This document shows positions 35,234 through 47,529 of a stretch of 64,000 bases of DNA, piece by piece. Every line of letters starts with the position of its first letter. Position 1 is the first letter of the stretch. The stretch comes from Heliocybe sulcata (lineage: Eukaryota; Basidiomycota; Agaricomycetes; Gloeophyllales; Gloeophyllaceae): contig ML213511.1 of the NCBI GenBank assembly GCA_004369045.1, positions 1-64,000 of the forward strand, in the 5' to 3' direction. The translations under genes and the position numbers were made by a program. The notes below the pieces were generated by a model that had not been told where the DNA came from, ran no database searches, and worked only from the letters and a program-made list of their open reading frames with translations.

Positions 35234-36130
35234 TCACCGAGTCCCGAGGTTCCTGTGTTTCTTGTAGCGAAGGATCCCAGGGTTCAGCTGGAAGTCCTCA
35301 TAGCTCTGCAGCGGCTGGGTCCGAGGCAGCGCAGCAACATTTCCAGAGGCCTGGGTCGTGGAGGTGCACGAAGGTTGGCTGCTTTGGGCATGTTGTATCT
35401 GAGGAGCCCGCAGCGGAGGCACAAACGGCGGCAAGGAATCGGCAAGTGGCGGCTGGGTCCAGGGCAAAGCAGCAACATTTCCGGAGGTCTGGGGGGTAGA
35501 CGGAGTTTGGTTGCCTTGGACATGGTGCATCTGAGGAGCACGCGGCGGAGGTACAAACGACGGCAAGGAAGCAGCGAGCGGCAAGCTACCCACAGAAAGA
35601 CTCCGTTGTCGCTGCGGCCGCCGGAAACCAGATGGTTGAGACGACGGCCGAGCAAAACTTGAGCTCATAGGGTGATCGCGCTCAATCCTGGCTGTCCGAG
35701 GAGGAACGTGCTGAGCAGGAACGACGGGCAAGAATCCGTCGTCTGAGGCGCGCTGGTGCGCGATGCATTGATCGCAGTCTCTTCCAACCGGCGAATGTGT
35801 TTCCTCTCGAGTCATAATAATCTGAGAGAGCGTCATTCTCATGGGTCTGGAGGAAGTGGAACGTGCTCACATCGCCATGTGGGCAGTACTGGACGCCAAC
35901 TGCGCACCATTGAGGGTGGTCAGTGTGACTGCGACAGTTGACGTCTTCACAGCGACGGCTGTCTAGGATACGTATGACCTGCGAGAAAAGACTGTCAGAA
36001 GATATAAATCAGTCGAGGTGGAAGTGTCGTACACCGCATTCATAGTACCAACGCTCGCTGTTGAGCCTCGCATGAGAACTGAAAGTAGAAGTCCAAAACG
36101 AGAACTTACCGTAAGAAATAGCACATCTAG
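35234..36130 (-). CDS. Hypothetical Cys/His-motif protein with Pro-rich repeats
   Basis: Not a recognised family. After an acceptor near 35976 the minus strand encodes VIRILDSRRCEDVNC and a motif C-x4-C-x5-H-x3-C-x6-C-x-H, which could bind zinc. Another frame downstream (35234-35842) encodes a Pro/Gln/Ser-rich tail with two 46-residue repeats (SLPSFVPPPRAPQ and SLPPFVPPLRAPQ). An intron would be needed to connect them. A TATATAAG box lies at about 36189-36196 on the minus strand, upstream. The true start and junctions are not settled, so only the general region is given. A similar Cys/His motif occurs at 39165-39235 on the other strand. Confidence 0.4.
35313..35588 (-). repeat. Two tandem 138-bp coding repeats
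   Basis: Units at 35313-35450 and 35451-35588 share most bases and begin GGCTGGGTCC on the plus strand. Their length is a multiple of three and both encode a Pro-rich 46-residue block ending GNVAALP-x-TQP in the minus-strand frame. Confidence 0.8.
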
Positions 36131-36188
36131 CGTGTGGGGTGATAAGAACCAGTTATTCGCGAATGAATACCCTTGCTTCCTCCCGCAG

Positions 36189-36196
36189 CTTATATA
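36189..36196 (-). promoter_or_regulatory. TATA box candidate
   Basis: The minus strand reads TATATAAG upstream of the Cys/His-motif gene. Confidence 0.35.
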
Positions 36197-36755
36197 CCTT
36201 CCTCTGATGCGTGGCGTACCCAGAGGAATGTAGACTTGTCAGACTCCCTTAATAACTAAGAACAACACTGCCCAGCCATAATTGTCCGATTTGCAGCGAC
36301 TAGGCAGGATCTGCCATTACAACGATCGGAATGATGACCAGACTCGGTCATAGCGGAGAAGGGCGGTACACCCACAGCTCCCCGCGGGTGGCGCCGTATA
36401 CCAGAGCTGGTTGTCATAGCATCTGTGCGGCATAGGAGACTCTTCGGTGGTTCGTGACGGATAACACGCTCACCAGCTGCACCTGCCTTCCAAGCGCCAC
36501 AGGGATGCAGCTACCGCCAGATTCGATTTACTTGGTGCGCCAAGTTTCATAGTCCCATTCAGCTGCTGAATATGAATAGCCGTATATTGTCGCGGAGGTC
36601 AAACCGTCTAGTCCAGACTCCTGCAGATCCGAATTCGCTAGGTCTCTCCACGAGCGTGGTTGCAGTCCTTCGCGGGTCCCGGGATAGTGCCAGGCTCAGC
36701 GCGTTTGACCCTGCACGAGATAGTCAAAGAAGTAGCTGCTGCAGTCAGACAGAAA

Positions 36756-36790
36756 AGGACCCTGGATAATACCAATAGAGGTCTAATCCG
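36756..36790 (+). repeat. Left terminal inverted repeat of second element
   Basis: Thirty-two of 35 bases match the reverse complement of 38163-38197. Confidence 0.85.
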
Positions 36791-37102
36791 AGTCCCGGTC
36801 GAAGTGGACCTCGCCAGCGTCCATGTCGGGGTCGCGTCCCGGTCAAAACGTGACACAGCCACGGCAGGTCGGATCCTCGCGTCCCGGTCAAAGTGGCCGT
36901 CCCCCGCGAGGTTGGATCCGATCCCGGTCAAAAATTAGAAGTCCGCCCGCCTCTTCAAGCCACACAGGCATATACTCCAGAGCGCATTTCTCCCATGAGC
37001 AATATCAATCACCGGAGGGAACCGAATATACGTGATCACTGTAAACGCCGACCTAAATTGAGATGTGGGCTTTGATATATAATATTCACCGGAAATGGCA
37101 GG

Positions 37103-37862
37103 NNNNNNNNNNNNNNNNNNNNNNNNNNNNNNNNNNNNNNNNNNNNNNNNNNNNNNNNNNNNNNNNNNNNNNNNNNNNNNNNNNNNNNNNNNNNNNNNNN
37201 NNNNNNNNNNNNNNNNNNNNNNNNNNNNNNNNNNNNNNNNNNNNNNNNNNNNNNNNNNNNNNNNNNNNNNNNNNNNNNNNNNNNNNNNNNNNNNNNNNNN
37301 NNNNNNNNNNNNNNNNNNNNNNNNNNNNNNNNNNNNNNNNNNNNNNNNNNNNNNNNNNNNNNNNNNNNNNNNNNNNNNNNNNNNNNNNNNNNNNNNNNNN
37401 NNNNNNNNNNNNNNNNNNNNNNNNNNNNNNNNNNNNNNNNNNNNNNNNNNNNNNNNNNNNNNNNNNNNNNNNNNNNNNNNNNNNNNNNNNNNNNNNNNNN
37501 NNNNNNNNNNNNNNNNNNNNNNNNNNNNNNNNNNNNNNNNNNNNNNNNNNNNNNNNNNNNNNNNNNNNNNNNNNNNNNNNNNNNNNNNNNNNNNNNNNNN
37601 NNNNNNNNNNNNNNNNNNNNNNNNNNNNNNNNNNNNNNNNNNNNNNNNNNNNNNNNNNNNNNNNNNNNNNNNNNNNNNNNNNNNNNNNNNNNNNNNNNNN
37701 NNNNNNNNNNNNNNNNNNNNNNNNNNNNNNNNNNNNNNNNNNNNNNNNNNNNNNNNNNNNNNNNNNNNNNNNNNNNNNNNNNNNNNNNNNNNNNNNNNNN
37801 NNNNNNNNNNNNNNNNNNNNNNNNNNNNNNNNNNNNNNNNNNNNNNNNNNNNNNNNNNNNNN
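37103..37862. other. Assembly gap of 760 N
   Basis: Unsequenced run lying inside the second inverted-repeat element. Repetitive content probably caused it. Long frames running through the Ns carry no information. Confidence 1.
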
Positions 37863-38162
37863 GAAAAGGCTATGACTACGATGTACACCACTAGCTGTGG
37901 ACTTTTCCGCAATTTTTGATGGATATTATAGCAGATGTCACAATTCCTCTAGTTGACAAAGGTCAGAATTACATGCTTAGCCATACAGTTGCGCCTTTGA
38001 TTCTTCTGAAATTGTTCTATAATTTCTGCAAATTTGGAGGTCTGATCAGGATATCCCGGTCAAATTGGCCCTGTGGCCGAGGGTCTGTGTGCGATCCCGG
38101 TCAAAATGACCCCAAAAGGAGACTCCGAGTCCCGGTCAAAAATGTCCCGGATGGCCAACTTC

Positions 38163-38197
38163 CGGATCAGACCTCCATTAGTATTATCCAGGGTCCT
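38163..38197 (-). repeat. Right terminal inverted repeat of second element
   Basis: Reverse-complement partner of 36756-36790. A further direct relative of the left end (GGAGGTCTGATCAGG) lies at about 38036. Confidence 0.85.
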
Positions 38198-39119
38198 CGC
38201 CACCCACGCTGCGAGCGTTCATCGCACCTCCCAGCTGACTGCGGTTGGATCGTGGATGCGTGGACGAGGTTTTCTGTCTGTATTGTTCAGAGCAGTTTAT
38301 GAGACTTCTTGCCTTGGGGCAGAAAAATACATCTGGCGACCATTTGTCTCCTCCCTCGAGCAATGACGCGCCAATATTTATTCTCGATGCTGTTTCGTCC
38401 GCCGCTCTCCTGCAATTTATCTCCTGGTTATCGCGCCGTACGACGGGCTCCAATAACACCTCAGACTACCCAAGCTGAAGCATTGCGCAGTTGGAATGCT
38501 AGGACACGGCTCTTTAGAATCAAACATAGCTCTAGTTTCGGGATGAGAATAGACTGTCTGTCCTCTGTCCTCTATCGCGTTTCAAGTCTGCTTAGGCCAG
38601 GCCTTGTACCATCCGCAGAAGTACTGGCTCTCCTACCGAGCGGCTGAGGTACCTGAAGCCACTTGTGAAGCGTGTCCCTCTGTTGCGTTGGTCGCCTGAG
38701 CCTTTCATAAAGCCAGGGCTGTGACGGGCCACTTGTGGCGCACCAGGCATCCTTGACGATATGTCTACTTGTACCAAGGTCCGTTATCCCCGGCTTTGGA
38801 TCTCATACGGGTTCCAGTCTGACCTATTATACCTTGTCACGGCAGTGCTATACGATGCGACGTTCAGCGAATTGACGCTATGCGTCCAAGCCACGTTTGA
38901 CGCCACGCCCTACGACGGCAATATAAGGTGCCCTTTTGAAGTGCCACTCGCTCAACCGTAACTCCCCCGTCTGATACTGCCGACTTTACACTGCACCGCG
39001 AGATATCAAGGTATGTGTACAATACAAGAGTAAGTGCCCCAGCCTGTCAAAGTATGATTTTGGTTGCTCACAATTCTGGGCTTCTTAGGAGAATCTTCCA
39101 ACATGCATGTAATGTGAGT
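38198..39119. other. Stretch without a recognised gene
   Basis: Only short unrelated frames. Nothing supports a gene or RNA. Confidence 0.4.
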
Positions 39120-39460
39120 TTACGGCTAGCAAAGTCACGCTAGCACTGACGTTCACAGTGCGAGATTCATCAAAGGTTTATCGAGATCGATTGTGGAAGT
39201 CCAAGCTGCGGTGTGAGCGCCGCCCATAGTTGTGTCAAGGGTGCTTTATGTCGACACCCAAAGGTGGCGTCTCTGTGGTCCGTATGAACACGTCTGTACT
39301 GACAAACGATACCCAGGAGTACACACACGTGACACGAGATATCGTTCATCCTTCTGGGCCTTGTAACGCTTGTGCATATTCATGGAGGCGGGAACGCAAA
39401 ACCACGCTCTACGCGCCTCCTGGTAGTGACTGGCGCCGTCTTCAGAGGCGGGGCTGATGC
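39120..39460 (+). CDS. Possible small Cys/His-motif protein, fragment
   Basis: From about 39161 one frame reads CEIHQRFIEIDCGSPSC with the pattern C-x4-C-x5-H-x-C-x5-C-x-H, close to that of the gene at 35.9 kb. A neighbouring frame, reachable only through an intron, gives a second Cys pair (GPCNAC). GT-AG signals are present but the start is not found, so this is a candidate exon rather than a full model. No function is known. Confidence 0.3.
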
Positions 39461-39987
39461 TCATCTACGCCTTATGGTCGGGTCTACGACATGGCACCCT
39501 GTGCGTTAGATGTCGCATTGTCGACCCCTTTGACGTGGCCCATCGGACTACCTCTTGCTGTCTTCCGCTACTTCCGTCATCTATTTCTGATATAATTTGA
39601 GCCAACTCAAGCTCGTAGACGTAAGAATTTTGCAATACCATACACAGCGCGCACATCGGTGAACAGGCAGCACATAAGACATGAGCATATTCCTGGTTAT
39701 AATCATGATTTTCGGCAAAGCCCGCTATGTTCAGTTTCTTGTTTGCTCCTGTGACTTGGACTGACCTCAGACCGGGCTTATAATCATAGCTTTCCTCTCT
39801 GGCTGCCGGTCAGACTCTGCAAAAAGTGGCGGATATACAAAGCCTGCCCACGATTAAACACAAACGAAGGCCTATAGGCGTGCTTGTCAGAACTCTCACA
39901 GGATTCACTCAGAGATGAAAGTCTCTCACTCTCCGACTTACTATGACTGCTAGCTGGAGTGGAACTCCGACTTTTTAGCTACGCGCC

Positions 39988-40769
39988 ATGATTGCTCAGC
40001 TGGCCGTACGAGCTGGGAAATCGAGAAGTCAGCTGCGCACTGCTGGGATCTTAGCAGCAGCTGTTTCGCACCGGTCTCTTGCCATCAACTTTACCTCCAG
40101 GCCATTCAATTCACACCAACAGTCAAAGTCTCAGCCCGATCTCCAAATAAACATGGTACGTGGTTTGATCTCCGTATCTCCGGCACAGGGTTTATAGTGA
40201 AGTCATTCACAGGCGGACCAAGTAAATTCTCAGCAGCAGAACGGACACACTACCGCTACTCCGAGCGTGAACGATCTACCTCCCGAGACGCTCGCCTTCG
40301 CAGCGCGGATGTTCGATGCCGCCCGCCAGGGCAACACGGAGCTCCTGGTCCAAGCCATCCAGCGAGGCCTGCCTGCAAACTTAACCAACGAGAAGGGTGC
40401 GTACACTCCCGCTCTCTGACGCCTCCATCCTGAGTTCCTCCAGGCAACACCCTCCTAATGCTCGCAGCCTACACAGGCCAGACCGAGACGGTCCAGGCAT
40501 TACTTGCATCAGGCGCAGACCCCAACCGTCCAAACGACAACCTCCAATCGCCCCTGGCCGGCGTGATCTTCAAGGGCAACGACGAGATCGCCAAGATCCT
40601 ACTCGACGCCGGCGCAGACCCGCGGCTGGGCAAGCCGAGCGCTATCGAGACGGCCAAGATGTTCGGCAAGGACAGCATGCTTCAGATGATGGGTGCAAAG
40701 CCTGAAGATGTAGGAGACGTCCCAGAGGCGGTGAGGTGGATGGCAGAGGCGAATGCCAAGAAGCAGTAG
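39988..40769 (+). CDS. Ankyrin-repeat protein with possible mitochondrial isoform
   Basis: Small ankyrin protein. From the ATG at 40153 a one-codon exon part joins, after a GTACGT intron, to ADQVNSQQQNG, and a second intron lies near 40397-40444. The core has about 2.5 ankyrin repeats: LPPETLAFAARMFDAARQGN, NTLLMLAAYTGQTETVQALL and IAKILLDAGADP. It ends EAVRWMAEANAKKQ. It resembles small fungal ankyrin proteins such as yeast YGL242C, of unknown role. An in-frame ATG 165 bases upstream (39988) adds 55 residues rich in Arg, Ser and Ala and almost free of acidic residues, like a mitochondrial presequence. I give the longer extent; the shorter product starts at 40153. Confidence 0.82.
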
Positions 40770-40858
40770 AGCAAGGTTCACAAGACTATATCGACTGTAA
40801 GTGTCTAGTATGTATTACCACTATGTCCAAGAAAATGTACAAGTATGTCCTAATCCAA

Positions 40859-43800
40859 TCACCGCACTACACCCATCTCCTTCCCAATATCCCGTAAACA
40901 CTCTCCAGCAAGACTCCTAGCATCAAGCTCTCTCACCGACTCCTTCTCGCCTTCGTGAGCCACTTCATTCACAGATGTAGCCTTGGAGGTCGTTACCCAA
41001 GCAGTAGGCGTCTTCCTCGGTATGGCAGCAATCTCGCACAGAATGTCGTAGAAATGAAAAAGATGGGCCTTTGAAGACCGCTTGATAGCGTCTGAGATGA
41101 GCTCGGACGGGCTGACACCTGCGGGTCTCGCTGCATATCCCAGACGGATGTCAACATTCGTGGTTTGACTGCATACTCGGGGGAAACTCACGGGGCTGTT
41201 CGATACAATACTTCGACGGCTCGTCAGAGAATGCAGCCCATAAAGCGCCCGGCCACAGCTTCATCTCCGAAAGCTTTCGAAGGACATATATCAGTTCCTC
41301 CTCCCGCACCCTAGATGAAAATATCAGCAACGCAGGTTCACACGGACATCGCCTGCATACCTCGGGAACGGCAGGTTCCCTCGCAGTGCCTCATCGGCAA
41401 TGTATCCGACAAGCGTCATTCTGCACCGACTGAGCAAGGACGGAAGACTAAGCGCTGCAATACGTCTCCGCGAAGGCTCCTGGTCTGTCCCTTTCGTATT
41501 AGTTTTGGAATGGAACCTGGGATCCGTGGAATGCGTACCAGAAGACACATCCGAGCAGATCAAGTAAAGCAGATCGAAACACCAATACGAGAACCGCTCC
41601 CTAGGGAAGACGCGCCCGGTCTCTGTAGTCCCCATCTCATACACCCGGTCCTTCTCCACCGCTTTATTCGACTTCCTCCCCGGCGACGCCGTCGGAGTCG
41701 GAATCTGTGTCTGAGCGTACTCAGAGTCACTAAAGTCGACGAGCTTGCTGCCTTGGTGAAGCACCTTTGCGAGGTGCGAAATCAAGTAGTCGGGTACACG
41801 CGCGTCCCCGAGGTGCGGGACGACGTCGATTTCGAGAGAGGCTATGAGCGCGAGATCGAAGTCCTCTTCCGCTTCCTGGACGTTCAAAGGGAGGTTTTCC
41901 GTGGGGGAACTGAGGAAGCGTGATTGAGCGGTCCGTGCGTAAAATCGCTTACAGCGGGAAAGGGCACGCACCAGTCAGCCAGGATGGCGCCGCGGAAGAC
42001 GTCAAGCACTTGATGCCATAGCCCCTCCACGCGCTCGTCAGGGATTTCTAGAAGAATGAGTCAGGCGAGGCCACAAGGCATCTTGCCGTACTCCAGCTCA
42101 CCCGTACCGAGGGCCTTGACTTGCGCTCCGCACTCCTTAACTATTCTCAAAAAGTTTGTCGTCGAGGTCTTCCATAATGGAGCATCTTTGCCGTATTTCG
42201 ACGGAGCTGGACACTCATATTTCATCTTGATCGGTATCGAATACGCCTGGTCCAGCATTGAACATAACAGTCTCTGTTGAAACGACCTTACAACTTACCG
42301 ATACTATCACCTCGAGGGTGCCATCAAGATAGATCTCGGCCTTCTCTTTAAAGCGCAAGAAGAGATCGACCAGCATAGGCATGCACTTCTTGCACAACCC
42401 GATATATGTAATCCGTTTCCTGGGTTTGCTCGAACATGATTCAGGGAGATGGTCGACGGGCACGTCAAAAGCGGCCAGGAAAGGAAGTGTGATGTACTCT
42501 GACAAGTCTTTCAGTACGAGCGAGGGTGCACCGTGCGCATTGAGATCAATGTCGGAGATGGTATCAATCACCAGGGCCTGTATAGGTAGAGTTGAGAATA
42601 GTCAAGTAGAGAAATGCTGGAACATACCTGAACAGGTGTAAGAGCATCGATGTCTGGCCGATAGTCCGGTGAGTTCTGGTACGTCAAAACACCTCGCATT
42701 TCCGGTCAGCGATTAAATTGTGCGAAAAATTGTCGATGATCACCTTTCAGAATCGCCACCAGACGCGTCAATCGATCAATCGGCCACTCCGTAGTATCAA
42801 GACTCCGGCTAACAGCTCGGACACTTCGGATAGCATCGACGAATGCGACTAAGCTTTCCTGCGTGAATGGCTTCAGGCCACTTTCCACGAGTAGAGACCC
42901 GCCTCTGCGCAGCACCGCGTTCCCAATCTCGTCGCAGGCTTGCCACACTCGATTCCAGGACTCCGACACCTTTGGTTTCAAGTCGACTTCGGCCTCTCCG
43001 GAAGCTTTCACCGCCTTCTCAAGACAACGCAGCGCGGGAGCGCTGGTGGTACGATCATCGAATAATACTGCATCCTGAATGTGATTGACAAAGACGTCCC
43101 AGACTTTGCTGAATGACTCGAGATGCATTATCTTCGACGTAAGAAATTCGCTGAATATTGACCCTATAGACTGCAGCGCTAGAACTTTAGATTCGTTCCA
43201 TGCTTGCCCTACAGGGACAGCAGGGTCGCCGGAGGCACTCTGCACCGCAGTCCCAGTCTGCCTCATGGCGGCGGTGATGGAATCCAGGAGAGGGAATGTA
43301 ACTTTCCAGATACACTCATCCCATGTATCCATGCTGAGTGTCGCGCCGTACAGTTGCAAGGATCGGAACAGTGTCTGGATGGCGCCGACACGGACCTCCT
43401 GTCGAGCGTCGGTACAAAGGCCCAACACTTCAAGTAGCAAGAACATCCATAGTGAGCTGTAGACAGGCTCCTGTTCCGCATCCTTGCGTTTCGCTTGAAT
43501 TGAGTCAGAAACACCCCAGAGCAGACTCTCTGCCGCAGTCAAAGCGATATTCGTGTCGGCCTGGCGCCCAAACTGCCCAAGGGTACTGATGCAGAGACGA
43601 AGATGTTCAGGCGACAGCAGAGAAAGGGAGTCGCAGACCAGTGTCAGTGACGAGAATGCTATTTTAACATTTGCTGTATAACTCTTTTCACTAACGTAGC
43701 CTAGAGGTGGGGGCCTTGCACGAGGCGTAGCGGGTGAGGATGGAGATGATGCATCTTCCGGAATGGGTAGAGATGAGATAGGCCGGCAAACGCTGGCCAG

Positions 43801-46800
43801 CATCTCGAAGATGGTCTCCCATCCCACCACTAGAGTATGGCCAGAAGCCAGAAGAATCTGGTGTAATGTCTCCAAGCCCATCCTGCGTATCTCTGCGCTC
43901 GTACTGGACGACGTGAAGGCTTCAGAAGCGTCGACGATGACTTGCTTGGCAAGTACGTCGATCACCCTTCTCTGCACCTGAGCTTGCAGTTCTCCGGGGC
44001 TTGTGATGTTCCTGGGGATGACAACAAGAATATCGTCTAGAGTGCGAGCGGCCTGGATACGAATGGCAGACGGGGCAGTGGGCAACCGCAGAACCGACAG
44101 GAGATGGTTCGTCACGGTATCCCAAGCCACGTCTGGGGACCGGTATATCAGGCGGTGGATATTGAGTAGTGCTACACCGCCCAGTTTTGCTATACCAAAG
44201 TCGCCCGATCGCTATACGGAAAGACATACAGAGTTGATGTTCACTCCTAACCACTTCATGGAAGTACGACTCACAAGGGTGCGCGGCAAGTGGATGCCAC
44301 TAACTCGTCTCCGATGAGCAGCGTCGAATAAGGTATTGGGGCTCAATATATTTTGCGGCGTATCTTCCGCTGTCTCCACCACAATACTGGTTGCTTCTGT
44401 CTGCATTCCCACCATCTCTGAACTCAGTTTGCACAGTGAGGAGACGAACTCCTGGAAAGCAGTATCATCCAGGTTTTTCGACGCATCAAAAAGACGCTGT
44501 ATAGTACTAAGCACACTATCGCCATCTAGATCGGAAAGCAAGGGATGGCGAGTTGTCTGCTGACTGGGACCAGCCGTACTGCTGGCGATTGCTCCCGAAG
44601 ATGCCACAGCGCGAAGAGGTGGCGCCGAAGGTCCCGAAGGGGCGCGCTTCCCAGTGGCAGACTTTGTCCCTTTGAACGTCAAGACATAATCCGCGTTCTG
44701 CAGTGCCTCCAGGATTCCAGACCAGCCCTCGCCGAGACTGCCAGCCAGGAACAGGGCGCTAGCGATGAACACTTTGAGACAAGCCATGTTGCGTTCAGAC
44801 AGCCCAGGCGCCTGAGTAGGCGCCGTAAGTCCGAGGCCATCCGTGAGTGACGCCGTAGTCCTGGGTGTGGCAGGCTCAATGTATGACTCGAGGCTCGAGA
44901 CAACACGTAACGGCACTGCGAACTTCGCCAGGCTGGTAAAGAACGCATCCCTGGGAGTAGTGAGCCCCAGCATCCCGGAGACATTGGTTACAGCCTGGTA
45001 GCTGGCCAGAACCTCCACGAATAGCTCATCCGACAGGTTCGTCGAGATCACAAATGAGAGAGCTGCCAATAGAGCAGGCCAACCGTCCTGAACCATATCA
45101 TGTACCGTATGTAGCTGCTTCGTCACAGGGTCGTCCTTAGGGAGCGTCGCCAGGTCTAAAGCCCGCGGAGCACGTATGATCGCCTCTCCAGCCGCGCGCG
45201 GTTTCTGAATCATGATGGAGTTGTAGACCGGAGCGGTATATGTGACGAAGCCTTCGCACAGCGACACAAGGCATTGTACCGCAAGCAAATATATGTACGC
45301 TTCCGGAATCGGGGGTGCGTCGGCTTTGTCCAGCTGATCTATGCTGTGAGGATACATTCCAGATCCTTGTCATACGGAATTTATCAAAGCAACACTCACC
45401 ACTGCAACTTCATCGCGGAGCCGTGCAGACTGAGTCCCGCTTCAGGTCCCATCATACCAACCATGCCGGACATAGTAGCACTGGCCGCTGTAGCTACCAT
45501 CCCAGCGACGCCCCCTACGTCGTACGCAGATAGGCTCTCACCTACGCCTTGTGTAATACCGACACCCATCATTTGAGAACCTACGCCTAGAAGAGCTGGT
45601 CTCTCAGTCACGAGCCGGTTCAAAGCAGTTATTAGTGAGTAGAAGACTTTCGAGCCAGGCTGCTCGGAGTCGTAGCGGTCATAGACGTTGCGCATCAGTT
45701 CGGAATCGCTGCAAAGACTGCGGGTATGGTCAGCGGAAGCCAGCAGTACCAGAACGATACGACTGACCCGCGCATAATTTCCATCGCCAGCACTCGCATC
45801 CACTGCGGACGTACTCCTGAGGAGTCGGAATGATGAGGGGTGGTATCTGAATCACCGCCCGCAATCTTGATTAGGAGCATCAGGAACACCTCTGTTTCCG
45901 TTTGGAGTTCCAGCGAGAACTGCTTGAGCAAGAGGAAAACAACCCGCGTGCAGCGGAGAGTCAGAGGGAAGGACGGTCGGTCCGACAAGGCCTTCAGTAA
46001 TAGAGGGCATAGGTGGTGTTGCAGGAGCAGTCGTAGTTCCGTATGCTTGTTTAAGCTCAACTTCAGTTGATATATGACAGAGCATTGAAATCGATATACC
46101 TTTCGGAACAAGTCGTGGTAGTTAGCGAGGACGCTCTCGATCAGTTCCAAAGCCAGCGTTTTGTGGAGGTAATCTAGCTTTAGGAAGTGAGGCTTCTCGG
46201 AGTTGGCCAGAAGGCAAAGATCTTCAAAGACAGCGAACGCGTCTCTAGCGGAAGGACCTAGCATCTTACTGGAGCCGTCGGGGAGTGTTATTTCTTCCTG
46301 CAATGTTGAGTCAAGCTCTTCCTTCCTATCTTCATCAACCACTTTATCTACGATGAACATCACCAGCTGGCGAAGAGTGGCAGCAGCCGTGGATGACACT
46401 ACCGCGATTCTCGACTCCTGTAACCTGAAGGATAGCAACAAAGCCTTGCCCAACTCTCAATATTGTGAGAACCTAGACACAGCAAGAAGTAACGCACATC
46501 CCCGAGGAGTGGCCCATGTATCGCTGGGAAATTGGTGATTAGCGAAGTCAGAGTCTGGAGGATTCTAAGCTGGATATCAACTCCTTGGCTCATGCAGTCG
46601 TTCATAGTGCCAATGATGCTGGGAACTGCAGACATGGGTACAGCTTTGAGGGCAATAAGTCGGGTCAGGGAACCAAGAGAGATGGCGACCACTTTAGCAT
46701 TTCTTGTCGCGCATCCCATGAATACCGGCCGGAGGAGATCATCCGATTGGGGTCCATCTAGAGTGTATGGTGAGTAGTAAGGCTTAGTATATTGTTGATC

Positions 46801-47064
46801 ACGGCGTACCTGAAGCCAAATTTGCCGTCGCCTGCTCCGGCGACGAGCGTAGGATTGCTAGTGATCTCTCCGCAGCCTGAACACGTCCTCAGCAACTCAT
46901 CCTCCTGAGAATCTCATGATCCGATAAACACCTCGCGAATGTCAGGGTGCTTGCGTCTCGTCTCACTCGCTAGCGACTTCAATGCATAAGTTACATCCCA
47001 TCCAGATTAATAGTACTGCATGCCTTACTTGCAGCTCCGTCACCAGGAATGCCAGCGAACTCAT
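40859..47064 (-). CDS. mon2: MON2 homologue (endosome-Golgi traffic, Arf-GEF-like)
   Basis: Large scaffold related to Sec7/BIG Arf exchange factors but without a Sec7 domain; in yeast Mon2 acts with Dop1 and Neo1 at endosome-Golgi membranes. The start (47064, MSSLAFLVTELQ) is followed in phase by two short exons giving SLASETRRKHPDIRE and AAERSLAIL, the DCB region. Next come blocks around 46400-46720 (LGSLTRLIALKAVP), 45695-46453 (KPHFLKLDYLHKTLALELIE; LCPLLLKALSDRPSFPL), 44212-45357 (CLVSLCEGFVTYTAPVYNSI) and 42706-44130 (HEAT-like helices; the WDVFVNHIQDAVLF block). The C-terminal exons at 40859-42571 have SSKAHLFHFYDILCEIA. More than ten introns are implied. It is divergent from the RING gene with 465 bases between the start codons. 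Confidence 0.88.
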
Positions 47065-47529
47065 GGCTGAATTCCTATCTAATTACACACAGCCGGTCAC
47101 TGGAGACATTCACAAGTCCGCCCTCAGTTTTGGTTGTCAGATATATAGACGAGAGACAACAGAACCGTTGACCCAAGCGAGCGGTGCAAGCAAGGAGGAT
47201 AGCGAAGTTAGGAGAAGCCGCCGGCAATTAAAGTCCTAAATCTGTTCCCGCACCTCTACCGCTTCGCGCACCTCTACTGACAGCCACCGCTTGCTCATAG
47301 TAAGGACAGCAAGGACGTGTGCGGTCAGAGCAGAGTGAGAAATCATAACAACTGCACGGATGAAGCTGACCTGGATCGGAAAAGCAGGCGGGGCACGAGT
47401 TACGCGGGTAGGAGGGCCAAGCTTGAAGCTTGACGGTCGGTATCGTGAAGGGTGTCGCAGCTTTGCCGCCGAATTACAACGAGCAGTCCTGCTGGTTAGA
47501 AGCTGGTGAACATTATTATCTGGCAAGTA
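47065..47529. promoter_or_regulatory. Shared promoter region of mon2 and the RING gene
   Basis: The two start codons face away from each other across 465 bases that lack coding sequence on either strand. No specific factor sites are assigned. Confidence 0.5.

Larger units (their letters stand above)
36756..38197. mobile_element. Inverted-repeat element with CCCGGTCAAA subterminal repeats
   Basis: The ends are 35-base inverted repeats (36756-36790 and 38163-38197) with three differences, starting AGGACCCTGGATAATAC. Between them the word TCCCGGTCAAA recurs: four times on the left (near 36793, 36837, 36882 and 36922) and three times on the right (near 38053, 38095 and 38130), all in the same orientation. 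The middle is a 760-base unsequenced gap, so a gene inside cannot be excluded, but the estimated 1.44 kb size suggests a non-autonomous DNA transposon. No clear target-site duplication was seen. The superfamily is not assigned. Confidence 0.75.

Noticed and set aside
36935-37919. Long frames on both strands across 37-37.9 kb
   Set aside because: They run through the 760-base N gap and contain no real sequence.
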